Below are positions 51,995-61,600 of a stretch of DNA of 64,000 bases, piece by piece (the stretch's first letter is position 1; every line of letters starts with the position of its first letter). The DNA lies in NCBI RefSeq assembly GCF_001652915.1, contig NZ_BBQI01000064.1, forward strand, positions 33,235 through 97,234, in the 5' to 3' direction. The DNA comes from Cupriavidus sp. D384 (GTDB lineage: Bacteria > Pseudomonadota > Gammaproteobacteria > Burkholderiales > Burkholderiaceae). Both the position numbers and the translations under genes were made by a program. The notes under the pieces were generated by a model, which searched no databases, was not told the origin of the DNA, and saw only the letters and a program-made list of their open reading frames with translations.

Positions 51995-53818
51995 ATGAGA
52001 AATCGGCTTCGTGCCGGGCGGCTCGCGCTCGCCCCTATCGTTCGCTTTTCGGCCACGTCGGTGCTGGCGTGGCTCACCCTCTGCGTGGCAACCGCCGGCC
52101 TGGCGGGCTGCGGCGGCGACGGCAGTTCCACCGCTTCATCGGGCAGCAGCACGACCACCACATCCCCCGGCACGGGCACAACGACCACCACCACGTTGCA
52201 GGTGGTGGCGCCCGTGGTGGACTGCGCAAAGCTGGCGTCGGTGGACCTGACCGACATCGGCGGTGCGGGCAGCACGATTGCATCGGCCACGGTTACCACC
52301 GCAACGGTCAATGGCGCATCGGTGCAGTTCTGCACGGTCAAGGGCACGCTGGCGCCAGCCAACACGTTCGAGGTGGCGCTGCCGGTCAGCACCTGGACGC
52401 AACGCTTTGCCGAACTGGGCTGCGGCGGCCTGTGCGGCAACCTCAGCGATCCGACCAAGCAGAGTTCGTTCAGCTTCAGCTACAACTGCCCGCTGGTACA
52501 GCAGGGCGGCTTTGCGACGGCGGCAACCGACATGGGCCACACCGGCGCGGATGCCACGTGGTCGTCAGACCCGCAGAAGCAGGCCGACTTTGCCTATCGC
52601 GGCCAGCACATCACCACGCTGGCGGCCAAGAAGCTGATCCAGACGTACTACGGCCAGCCGCAGAAGTATGCGTACTTCGTGGGCTGCTCCGATGGTGGCC
52701 GCGAAGCGCTGATGGCCGCGCAACGGTATCCGAACGACTACAACGGCATCATTGCCGGCGCGCCGGCCGCGCACTTCCAGACGCAGAACTCGCTCTATCA
52801 CGGCTGGAACGTGATCTCGAACAGCACCACTGGCGACAACGCCGGCAATGTCGTGCTGTATGCCGACAAGGCCAAGGTGCTGCACCAGGCCGTGGTGGCT
52901 GCCTGCGGCGGCACCAGCGGCGCGCCCGACGGGCTGCTGGCGGACCCGCGCGTGTGCCATTTCAATCCGGTCTCGATCCAGTGCGCGGCAGGCGCCGCCG
53001 ACACCAGCAAGTGCCTGACGGCAGCCGAGGTTGCCACCGCCAACCAGATCTACAGCGGCCCGTTCGACACCACCAACGGCAAGCGCATGCTGGCCGGCTC
53101 GCCGCAATTCGGCTCGGAGGCCAACTGGATTGGCGTGGAAGTGCCCAGCTCGAATTCGACCGACCCCGCCGTGCCGGTGACCAGCCTGTTCAGCAACATG
53201 ATCGTGACGGGTGCCTATAACCTGATCTTCACGGGCTCGCCCACCATGCCGAATATCAACACGTTCGGCTATCACGATGCCAGCTTCTTCACCGACTACC
53301 TGCTGGCCAATCATTCGCTGAACGATGCGACCAACCCCGACCTGTCCGCCTTCCAGAAGGCCGGCGGCAAGCTGATCCTGTGGCACGGCTGGGCCGACCA
53401 GCATATCTCGCCGCTGTTCACCATCGCCTACTACGAGGCGATGCAGAGCACGATGGGCGCATCGGCGGTCGACGGGTTTGCGCGGATGTACCTGATCCCC
53501 GGCGTCAGCCACTGCGGCGGCGGCGAGGGCAACCCCAATATCGACCTGGTATCGCGCGTCACCGCCTGGGTGGAGCAAGGCACCGCTCCCAACGACGTGA
53601 TGACCTACCAGACCGATGCGACGACCAACGCCGTGACGGCGTCGCGGCCCGTGTATCCGTACCCGGCGGTTGCCAAATACAAGGGCTCGGGCGACTGGCG
53701 CGACGGTACCAACTACACGCAAGGCGCCGCGCTGTACAACGTTGCCACCGCGCCTTGGGCGGGATCCAGCTTCTACACGCCGTACGCAGCCCAGGTGCGC
53801 GGGGTGGCGGCACCCTGA
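51995..53818 (+). CDS. Tannase/feruloyl-esterase family lipoprotein
   Basis: 607 residues. The signal ends in lipobox LAGC (Cys39), followed by a Ser/Thr-rich linker of about 25 residues. The tannase-family body has FVGCSDGGREALMAAQRYP (nucleophile Ser232 with adjacent Cys231), LWHGWADQHISP (acidic residue) and GVSHCGGG (His with adjacent Cys), which together make the CS-D-HC triad where the two Cys form a disulfide. It probably hydrolyses aromatic esters outside the cytoplasm. The start at 51995 follows AGGAGAC. It sits between dkgB and the OYE gene but has no copy of their shared promoter. Confidence 0.9.
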   Translation: MRNRLRAGRLALAPIVRFSATSVLAWLTLCVATAGLAGCGGDGSSTASSGSSTTTTSPGTGTTTTTTLQVVAPVVDCAKLASVDLTDIGGAGSTIASATVTTATVNGASVQFCTVKGTLAPANTFEVALPVSTWTQRFAELGCGGLCGNLSDPTKQSSFSFSYNCPLVQQGGFATAATDMGHTGADATWSSDPQKQADFAYRGQHITTLAAKKLIQTYYGQPQKYAYFVGCSDGGREALMAAQRYPNDYNGIIAGAPAAHFQTQNSLYHGWNVISNSTTGDNAGNVVLYADKAKVLHQAVVAACGGTSGAPDGLLADPRVCHFNPVSIQCAAGAADTSKCLTAAEVATANQIYSGPFDTTNGKRMLAGSPQFGSEANWIGVEVPSSNSTDPAVPVTSLFSNMIVTGAYNLIFTGSPTMPNINTFGYHDASFFTDYLLANHSLNDATNPDLSAFQKAGGKLILWHGWADQHISPLFTIAYYEAMQSTMGASAVDGFARMYLIPGVSHCGGGEGNPNIDLVSRVTAWVEQGTAPNDVMTYQTDATTNAVTASRPVYPYPAVAKYKGSGDWRDGTNYTQGAALYNVATAPWAGSSFYTPYAAQVRGVAAP

Positions 53819-53828
53819 CCGGTGGTTT

Positions 53829-53860
53829 GCGCCCCGCTCCTGACGGCTGGAGAGGGGCGC
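53829..53860 (+). terminator. Hairpin downstream of the tannase-family gene
   Basis: Arms GCGCCCCGCTCC and GGAGAGGGGCGC (one mismatch, 8-base loop) lie about 10 bases after the stop. There is no T-run. It resembles the palindromic elements at 33221 and 46131. Confidence 0.45.
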
Positions 53861-53906
53861 ACGGGGCGTACGGCCGCCTGCCTGATTGTTGATTCCAGTT
53901 CAAAGG

Positions 53907-53965
53907 TATTTCGTCGATTCGCGGCTTAATCTGCAAACGACAAATCGGCACACTGTGTCCATTCC
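53907..53965 (+). promoter_or_regulatory. Promoter/operator element upstream of the OYE gene, shared with dkgB
   Basis: Ungapped match to 50868-50926: TCGTCGATTCGCGGCTTAAT, then CTGCAAA and TCGGCACACTG. The distance to the start codon is about the same in both genes, and both leaders end ACAGGAGTT(A/T)CCGATGAGCA. Confidence 0.65.
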
Positions 53966-53998
53966 GATCTTCCCGATCGATCCACACAGGAGTTTCCG

Positions 53999-55135
53999 AT
54001 GAGCAATCCTTCGATCGACACCGCTTCGCCAGCGCCGCTGTTCCAGCCTTGCGCGCTGGGCGGGCTGGCACTGCCCAACCGCATCGTGATGCCGCCGATG
54101 ACGCGCTCGCGCGCCAGCCAGCCCGGCGATGTGCCCAACGACCTGATGGCCGAGTACTACGCGCAGCGCGCTGGCGCTGGCCTGATCGTCAGCGAAGGCA
54201 CGTGGATTTCGCCGCTGGGCAAGGGCTATGCATGGACCCCGGGCATCCACACGCCCGAGCAGGTGGCTGGCTGGCGCAAGGTGACCCGCGCCGTGCATGC
54301 CGCCGGCGGACGCATCTTCGCCCAGCTCTGGCATGTGGGCCGGCTCAGCCATATCAGCCTGCTCGACGGCCAGTCGCCGGTATCGTCGTCGGCCATCCAG
54401 GCAGCGGGCGTCAACGTCTTCGTGGCCGAGCGCGACGGCACGCCGGGCTTCGTGCAGGCATCGCAGCCGCGTGCGCTAGGCGTGGAAGAGATCCATGCGA
54501 TCGTCGACGAATACCGCCAGGCCGCGCGCAACGCCATGGCGGCCGGGTTCGACGGGGTGGAACTGCACGCGGCCAATGGCTACCTGGTGAACCAGTTCAT
54601 CGATTCCGGTGCCAACAACCGTACGGACGAATACGGCGGATCGCTGGATAACCGGCTGCGTTTCCTGGGGGAAGTGGCCCAGGCGCTGATCGAAGGCACG
54701 GGCAGCAAGGATCGGGTCGGTATCCGCCTGGCGCCGCTGACCACGCTGAATGGCTGCGTCGACGCCGATCCGGAAACCACCTATACGGCGGCGGCCAGGC
54801 TGCTGGGCGAACTTGGCGTGGGCTACATCCACATTGCCGAAGCCGACTGGGACGATGCCCCGCATATGCCGCTGGCGTTCAAGCAGCGCCTGCGCGAGGT
54901 GTTCCCGGGCACCCTGATCTACGCCGGCAAGTACACCGCCGAACGCGCCAACGCCGCGTTGCGCGAAGGCTGGGCCGACCTGATCGCCTTTGGCCGCCCG
55001 TTCGTGGCCAATCCGGACCTGCCGGAGCGCCTGCGCGCCGGCGCCGCGCTCACCCCGCACGACCGCAACACGCTGTTCGGCGGCGGGGCACAGGGGCTGA
55101 CCGACTATCCCGCGCTGGCTGCCAAGGCCGCCTGA
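53999..55135 (+). CDS. nemA: Old Yellow Enzyme family alkene reductase (NemA-like)
   Basis: 378 residues of the FMN TIM-barrel OYE family: NRIVMPPMTRSRA at the N-terminus, HAANGYLVNQFIDSGANNRTDEYGG with the ligand pair His190/Asn193 and proton donor Tyr195, and AFGRPFVANPDLPERL for phosphate binding. It reduces activated C=C bonds and nitro compounds with NAD(P)H; NemA removes electrophiles such as N-ethylmaleimide. The shared promoter with dkgB supports an electrophile-responsive role. Confidence 0.92.
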   Translation: MSNPSIDTASPAPLFQPCALGGLALPNRIVMPPMTRSRASQPGDVPNDLMAEYYAQRAGAGLIVSEGTWISPLGKGYAWTPGIHTPEQVAGWRKVTRAVHAAGGRIFAQLWHVGRLSHISLLDGQSPVSSSAIQAAGVNVFVAERDGTPGFVQASQPRALGVEEIHAIVDEYRQAARNAMAAGFDGVELHAANGYLVNQFIDSGANNRTDEYGGSLDNRLRFLGEVAQALIEGTGSKDRVGIRLAPLTTLNGCVDADPETTYTAAARLLGELGVGYIHIAEADWDDAPHMPLAFKQRLREVFPGTLIYAGKYTAERANAALREGWADLIAFGRPFVANPDLPERLRAGAALTPHDRNTLFGGGAQGLTDYPALAAKAA

Positions 55136-55331
55136 GACATAACGAGCGGTTCGAGCGGGGCAGGGCAGGCGCCGGCAAGGCGCCTGAGGCCACGGCAAAA
55201 CGGGGGTGCGCGGACGGACCCAATGGAACTCATAGCCGTTTCCCGAGTCCATTGTTGCGTTCGGTTACAATGCTGTACCGCAGCAATGTCGCCGGCATTG
55301 TCTGCCAAATGTCTGCAATCACGCCCCCATC

Positions 55332-55811
55332 TTGTTACGTTTCGTTCTCTTCCTGCTGACTGCCATGTGCCTGTCCGCGCTGTCCTTTTCGGCAGCGGCG
55401 AACGTGCGTGCGGGTGCGCCACAGGCAGGGCAGGCGATACAGGTGGCGGATGTGACGCAGGCGGTGCAAGCGGCACATGGGGCCCTGGCGGCCGATGCCG
55501 CGGACGCGCCCGACTACGCCATGCTGGCTACCGGCGACGATCTCGCCCAGCTGGTGCTGCCCGGCGATCCCGACTTCGGTGCCGACGATGACGCCGTCGA
55601 CGACGGCCCGCCGCCGGGCTACTGCAATATCTGGTCGGCTGACCTGCTCGATCCGCTCGACCTGTTCGACGCGGTCGACGAAACCAGCGCCCTGTTTGTC
55701 CTCCCCAATTTCGAACTCGCTGAATCCGTCAGCGACCGGTTCCAGGCGCCCACGGCGCGTACCACGTTCGAGTCCGAAGGCCTGTTCCGGCCGCCCAATC
55801 TCCTCGCCTGA
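55332..55811 (+). CDS. Small secreted acidic protein upstream of the RND operon
   Basis: 159 residues if started at TTG 55332. The signal peptide LRFVLFLLTAMCLSALSFSAAANV is clear, and an ATG 12 codons in is a less likely start because it would cut the signal. The mature part is acidic (GDPDFGADDDAVDDG), has one Cys (PPPGYCNIW) and ends FRPPNLLA. Its place just before an outer-membrane factor, adaptor and pump resembles CzcI-type genes before czcCBA, but the His- and Cys-rich composition of CzcI is absent, so that link is positional only. Confidence 0.6.
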   Translation: MLRFVLFLLTAMCLSALSFSAAANVRAGAPQAGQAIQVADVTQAVQAAHGALAADAADAPDYAMLATGDDLAQLVLPGDPDFGADDDAVDDGPPPGYCNIWSADLLDPLDLFDAVDETSALFVLPNFELAESVSDRFQAPTARTTFESEGLFRPPNLLA

Positions 55812-56007
55812 GTCTCCAGGCCACCGTCCCGCCTGATGCCGGACGGTGCGCCTATCCCTTGCCCTTGCGCCCCGTAATGCCCGCGACCGCTCCGTGTCGC
55901 GGCTGAAAGCGTTTGCCGTTTGCCCCCCTGGTGTCCTGATGCCGGGCGGCGCGCGGCGCGCCTGTCGTGGGTGGCCGGGCAAGCCGTACCGTTTGAACCA
56001 TTCCGAC

Positions 56008-57456
56008 ATGAAGACCAAGAAATCGTTGACCTGGGTCGCGTCGCTGTCGTTCGTGGCGGCACCGGCCTGGGCCGCCCAGCCCGTGCCGGCCAGTGCCTCC
56101 GCGAACATGGCCCATACCGGGACGCAGGCCGAGGCAGGCCAGTTGCCGGCTGCAAGACAGGCCCCGACCGCGACACCGACCACGACCACGGCACCCGGCA
56201 TGAAGCTGGCGGCCAAGGCCATGCCGCGTGCCACCACGCCCGCGGCCGAGAACTTCGCGTTGCCGCAGCTGCTGGAACTCGCGCAATCGACCAACAAGGG
56301 CGCAGAGGCCGCGCAGGCCAATGTGGACGCCGCCACCGCGGCGATCAGCAGCGCCCGTGCCTATCCGAACCCGCAGGTGGAAGTGATGTACGGACGGCTG
56401 TCCGGCAAGCAGCCGGGCGTGACCAGCGGTAACGCACCGTCGTACGCCGTCGTGCAGAAGTTCGACTATCCGAACCAGCGCAACCTGCGCCAGCAGATGG
56501 CCGGCCGTGGGCTGGAGGCATCCGAGGCCCAGCGCCAGACCTTCCGTGCCGAACTGGCCGCGCGGGTCAAGACGGCGTACTTCCAGGTGCTGCGCCGCGA
56601 AACCGAACTTGCTGCCGCGCGCGAGGACCTGAACCTGATGCGCCAGATCCAGGAGCGCGCCAAGGTGCGTGTGGGCGTGGGCGAGGCGCCGCGCTACGAG
56701 CTGATCAAGGCCGATACCGAACTGCTGGCCGCGCAGAAGACGCTGCAGACGGCGGAACTGCGCGTCGACCAGTCGAAGGCATCACTGCGGCAGCAGGTGG
56801 GTGGTGCCATGCCGATGCGCTTCGGGCTGACGGGCAGCCTGGCGAATACGCCAGACGTGCCCAACCTGGCCGTGCTGCGCGACGGCATGCAGGCCAGCAA
56901 CGCCGAGCTGAACCAGCGCCGCAGCGAACTGGAACGCGCCCGCCTGGGGGTGGACTACCAGCGCTCGCTGCGCTGGCCCGAGGTGTCGCTGCGCGCCAGC
57001 ACCGATCGCCAGCCGGACAACAACGTCTCGCAGATCGGCCTGGTGATGACGATCCCGTTGTGGGACCGCCGCAGCGGCCCCGTGGGCGAAGCCACGGCGC
57101 AGGCCACGCAGGCCCGCACCGCGCTGGAGGCGCGCGAGTTCGAACTCGCGCAGGAGCTTGATACCGCCTACCAGCAGTACGAGATCACGCAGGCGCAGGT
57201 CACCGCGCTGGAATCGGGCATCGTGCGCGAAGCCGAGTCGGCGCTGGGCGTGGCGGAAGCCGCCTACCGCTTTGGCGAGCGGGGCATTCTCGACTATCTC
57301 GACGCCCAGCGCGTGCTGCGCAATGCGCGCAGCGAACTGATCAACGCGCAGTACGAGCTGCAGATCGCCGCCATCCAGATCGAAAAGCTCATGTCGGCCA
57401 CGCCTGGCGCAGCTGCCGTCGTGCCCTCCCGGCCCGTCTCCCAGAATCTGAACTGA
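56008..57456 (+). CDS. Outer-membrane factor of a heavy-metal-type RND system (TolC family, CzcC-like)
   Basis: 482 residues. Signal peptide residues 1-23 (MKTKKSLTWVASLSFVAAPAWAA) precede a Thr/Ala/Pro linker to about residue 75. Two OEP repeats follow with long coiled helices (AAISSARAYPNPQVEV, RQQMAGRGLEASEAQRQTFRAELAARVKTAYFQVLRRE, EAAYRFGERGILDYLDAQRVLRNARSELINAQYEL). The start at 56008 is chosen for the signal peptide; the frame extends upstream without support and no strong ribosome site is visible. The adaptor gene starts 2 bases after its stop. Confidence 0.9.
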   Translation: MKTKKSLTWVASLSFVAAPAWAAQPVPASASANMAHTGTQAEAGQLPAARQAPTATPTTTTAPGMKLAAKAMPRATTPAAENFALPQLLELAQSTNKGAEAAQANVDAATAAISSARAYPNPQVEVMYGRLSGKQPGVTSGNAPSYAVVQKFDYPNQRNLRQQMAGRGLEASEAQRQTFRAELAARVKTAYFQVLRRETELAAAREDLNLMRQIQERAKVRVGVGEAPRYELIKADTELLAAQKTLQTAELRVDQSKASLRQQVGGAMPMRFGLTGSLANTPDVPNLAVLRDGMQASNAELNQRRSELERARLGVDYQRSLRWPEVSLRASTDRQPDNNVSQIGLVMTIPLWDRRSGPVGEATAQATQARTALEAREFELAQELDTAYQQYEITQAQVTALESGIVREAESALGVAEAAYRFGERGILDYLDAQRVLRNARSELINAQYELQIAAIQIEKLMSATPGAAAVVPSRPVSQNLN

Positions 57457-57458
57457 AC

Positions 57459-58616
57459 ATGCGTCCCTCTCATTCCCTGCTTTCGATTGCCGCCGCCGCC
57501 GTGATGGTGATGTCGCTGGCCGGCTGCTCCAAGGAACCCGAAGCCGTTGCCGAGGCGCCCAAGCTGCCGCCCGGCATCGTCAAGGCCGAAGACAACCTGC
57601 AGAAGACCCTCAAGGTCGCGCCCGTGGCAGCGTCCCCGTTCAGCGAGATGCTGCGCGTGGCGGGCCGTATCGACTTCGACGAACAACGCGTCTCGCGCAT
57701 CGGCGCCACCGTCACCGGCCGTGTGACCGACCTCTACGCCATCCTGGGCCAGGAAGTGAAGGCCGGCCAGGTGCTGGCCCGCCTGCACAGCAGCGAACTC
57801 GGTGCCGCGCAGATGGCCTTCCTGAAGGCCGAGGCCCAGAACGACCTGCAGGCCCGCAACGCCGAACGCGCGCGCCAGCTGTTCGACGCCGATGTGATCG
57901 GCCGTGCCGAACTGCAGCGCCGCCAGAGCGAATACGCGATTGCCGCCGCCGAGATGCGCGCCTATCGCGACCAGCTGCGCGTGCTGGGCATGTCCGCGCA
58001 GGCCATTTCCACGCTGGCGAAGAACGGCAGCATCGAATCGTATTCGCCGGTGTTCTCCAGCATCAGCGGCACCGTGGTGGAGCGCAACGTGGCCCAGGGC
58101 CAGGTGGTGCAGCCGGCCGATGCGCTGTACACCGTGGCAGACCTGTCGCGTGTCTGGGTGGTGGCCGAGGTGCCCGAGCAGCAGGCCGCCCAGGTGGCCG
58201 AGGGCCAGGCTGTCGACATCGAGGTGCCGTCGCTTGCCAATACCAATGGCCGGATTACCGGCAAGCTGATCTACGTGGGCCGCACCGTGAACCCGCAATC
58301 GCGCACGGTACTGGTCCGTACCGAGCTGGAGAACAAGGAAGGGCGCCTGAAGCCGGCCATGCTCGCCAGCATGCTGATTGCGGGCAAGCCCATCGATACG
58401 CTGGTGGTGCCCGGCTCTGCCGTGGTGCGCGACGGCAACGACGAACAGGTCTACGTGGAAACGGCGCCCGGCCAGTATCGCCTGACCAAGGTGAAGCTGG
58501 GCTCGGAGAGCGACGGCATGCGCGTGGTGCAGGGCGGAATCAAGGCGGGCGACCGCGTGGTCGTGGAGGGCGCGTTCCACCTCGACAACGAGCGCAAGCG
58601 CCTGGAACAGGGGTAA
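57459..58616 (+). CDS. RND periplasmic adaptor (membrane fusion protein, CzcB-like)
   Basis: 385 residues. Lipobox SLAGC (Cys23) anchors it in the inner membrane. Then come a beta-barrel/lipoyl part (IGATVTGRVTDLYAILGQEVKAGQVLARL), a short helical hairpin (residues about 105-185), the second lipoyl half (SPVFSSISGTVVERNVAQGQVVQPADALYTVADLSRVWVVAEV) and a C-terminal membrane-proximal domain. It links the pump to the outer-membrane factor. There is no His-rich metal-binding N-terminal stretch. It lies 6 bases before the pump gene. Confidence 0.92.
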   Translation: MRPSHSLLSIAAAAVMVMSLAGCSKEPEAVAEAPKLPPGIVKAEDNLQKTLKVAPVAASPFSEMLRVAGRIDFDEQRVSRIGATVTGRVTDLYAILGQEVKAGQVLARLHSSELGAAQMAFLKAEAQNDLQARNAERARQLFDADVIGRAELQRRQSEYAIAAAEMRAYRDQLRVLGMSAQAISTLAKNGSIESYSPVFSSISGTVVERNVAQGQVVQPADALYTVADLSRVWVVAEVPEQQAAQVAEGQAVDIEVPSLANTNGRITGKLIYVGRTVNPQSRTVLVRTELENKEGRLKPAMLASMLIAGKPIDTLVVPGSAVVRDGNDEQVYVETAPGQYRLTKVKLGSESDGMRVVQGGIKAGDRVVVEGAFHLDNERKRLEQG

Positions 58617-58622
58617 GCCGCC

Positions 58623-61600
58623 ATGATGACATCGCTTGTGGAAGCCGCGATCAAGCAGCGGCTGGTGGTGTGCGTGGTGGCAGTGGTGCTGTTCTTCTTT
58701 GGCCTGCGCGCGGCTGGCAAGCTGTCGGTCGATGCATTCCCGGACGTGACCAACGTCCAGGTGCAGATCGCCACCGAAGCCACCGGCCGTTCGCCCGAAG
58801 AGGTGGAGCGCTTTGTCACCGTGCCCATCGAAATGTCGATGACGGGCCTGCCCGGACTCGAGGAGATGCGCTCGCTGAACAAGGCCGGCCTGTCGCTGAT
58901 CACGCTCGTGTTCACGGACAAGACCGACGTCTATTTTGCGCGGCAGCTTGTCATGGAGCGCCTGATCGAGGTATCGGGCCGCATGCCGGAAGGCGTGACG
59001 CCGGTGCTGGGGCCGGTGTCCACCGGCCTGGGCGAGGTCTACCAGTACACGCTGGACCGCCCCGACGACGGTGACCGCGAACTGACGCAGGAAGAGCTGG
59101 CCGAGCGCCGGATCGCGCAGGACTGGGTGGTGCGCCCGCTGCTGCGCTCGATCCCGGGCGTGGCGGAAATCAACTCGCAGGGTGGGTACGTGCGGCAGTA
59201 CCAGGCGCTGGTCAACCCGGAGCGGATGCGCCACTACGAGGTGGGCCTGCAGCAGGTGTACCAGGCGCTGGCACGCAACAATGCCAACTCGGGTGGCGGC
59301 GTGCTGCCGCACTACGCCGAGCAGTACCTGATCCGCGGTGTGGGCCTTGCCAAGGGCGTGGACGATATCGGCAGCATCGTGCTCAAGGAGGTCAACGGCA
59401 CGCCGGTCTACCTGCGCGATGTGGCGCAGGTGACGATCGGCCACGAGGTGCGCCAGGGGGCCGTGGTCAAGAACGGCCAGACCGAAGCCGTGGGCGGCAT
59501 CGTGATGATGATGCGCGCCGGGAACGCCAAGGAAGTGGTGAGCCGGGTCAAGGCGCGCGTGGCAGAGATCAATGCCAAGGGCATGATCCCCGGCGGCCTG
59601 CAGATCGTGCCGTACTACGACCGCAGCGAACTGGTGGACGCCGCGTTGTGGACGGTCACCAAGGTGCTGCTCGAAGGCGTGGTGCTGGTGGTGATCGTGC
59701 TGTTCCTGTTCCTGGGCGACGTGCGCTCGTCGGTCATCGTGCTGGCGACGCTGGTGCTGACGCCATTGCTGACGTTCATGGTCATGAACCGGATCGGGCT
59801 GTCGGCCAACCTGATGTCGCTGGGCGGGCTGGCCATCGCCATCGGCCTGATGGTGGACGGCTCGGTGGTGGTGGTCGAGAACGCGTTCGAGCGGCTGGGC
59901 CATGCGGACAAGTCGGGGCTGACCCGCAACCAGATCCTGGTCAAGGCCGTGCAGGAAGTGGCCACGCCGGTGATCGTGGGCGTGGGCATCATCATCCTGG
60001 TGTTCCTGCCGCTGATGACGCTGCAGGGCATGGAAGGCAAGATGTTCGCGCCGCTGGCGATCACGATCTCGATTGCGCTGGCGATCTCGCTGTTCCTGTC
60101 GCTGACGCTGTCGCCGGTGCTGTCGTCGTACCTGCTCAAGGGCGGCGCCGAGCATGACACGCGCGTGATCGCGTTCATGAAGCGTCACTACCTGCGCATG
60201 CTGCATTGGTCCCTGCTCAACAGCAAGAAGACCGTGCTGTCGGCGGTGGGCCTGTTCGTGGCCACGGTGATGATCGTGCCGATGCTCGGGACGTCGTTCA
60301 TTCCGGAAATGAAGGAAGGCTCGATCGTGCCCGCGCTGGATCGCGTGCCGAACATCTCGCTGGAAGAGTCGATCAAGCTCGAACGCCAGGCCAACAAGCT
60401 GGTGCTGGAGGTGCCGGGCGTGAAGTCGGTGGTGTCCGGCGTGGGCCGTGGCGAAAGCCCGGCCGACCCGCAGGGCCAGAACGAGTCGACGCCGATCGCC
60501 AGCCTCAAGGACCGCGACGAGTGGCCCGACGGCTGGACGCAGGACGACATCGCCAACGCCATCCGCGAGAAGCTCAAGGCCATTCCGGGCGTGCAGATCG
60601 TGATGGCGCAGCCGATTTCCGATCGCGTGGACGAGATGGTCAGCGGCGTGCGTTCGGACATCGCCGTCAAGATCTTCGGCGACGACCTCGACAAGCTTCG
60701 CGGGCTGGCCGGCGAGATCGCGCGCGTGGCGGGCGGCATCAAGGGCGCGGAGGATGTGCGGATCGAGCGGATCTCGGGCCAGCAGTACCTGTCGATCGAA
60801 ATCGATCGCCAGGCGATTGCGCGCTACGGGCTGAACGTGTCGGACATCCACGACATCATCGAGATCGCCATCGGCGGCAAGCGGGCCACGGACATCTTCG
60901 AGGGCGAGCGCCGCTTTGCGGCGGCGGTGCGCCTGCCGGAGGAGTTCCGCGGCAACGTGCAGGCCATTCGCAACCTGCTGGTGCAGGCGCCCGATGGCGT
61001 GCAGGTGCCGCTGCAGAGCGTGGCGAAGATCGAGGTCAGCGATGGCCCCGCGCAGATCAGCCGCGAAATGGCCAAGCGCCGCGTGGTGGTGATGATCAAC
61101 GTGAAGGACCGCGACCTGGGCGGCTTCGTGGCCGAACTGCAGTCCGCCACCGAGTCCAAGGTCAAGCTGCCGGAGGGCTACTACTACGAGTGGGGCGGCC
61201 AGTTCCAGAACATGGAACGCGCCATGGGCCACCTGAAGCTGATCGTGCCGATCACCATCGCCGCGATCTTCTTCCTGCTGTTCCTGCTGTTCAACTCGCT
61301 GCGCTTTGCCACGCTGATCATCACGGTGCTGCCGTTTGCATCGATCGGCGGCATCATCGCGCTGTTCGTCACCGGCGAGTACCTGTCGGTGCCGGCGTCG
61401 GTGGGCTTTATTGCGCTATGGGGCATGGCGGTGCTGAACGGGGTGGTGCTGGTGTCGTACATCCGCACGCTGCGCGAGTCGGGCATGTCGCTGCGCAATG
61501 CGGTGGTGCGCGGTGCCACGCAGCGTTTCCGGCCGGTGATGATGACGGCCACCATCGCCATGCTGGGGCTGGTGCCGTTCCTGTTCTCGACCGGTCCGGG

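Noticed and set aside
55332..55811. Naming the small secreted gene czcI
   Set aside because: The position fits, but the product lacks the His- and Cys-rich metal-binding features of CzcI, so the symbol was withheld.
57294..61232. A 1312-codon open frame on the minus strand
   Set aside because: It is antisense to the adaptor and pump genes, His/Arg/Ala-rich without family motifs, and arises from high GC in third positions of the real genes.
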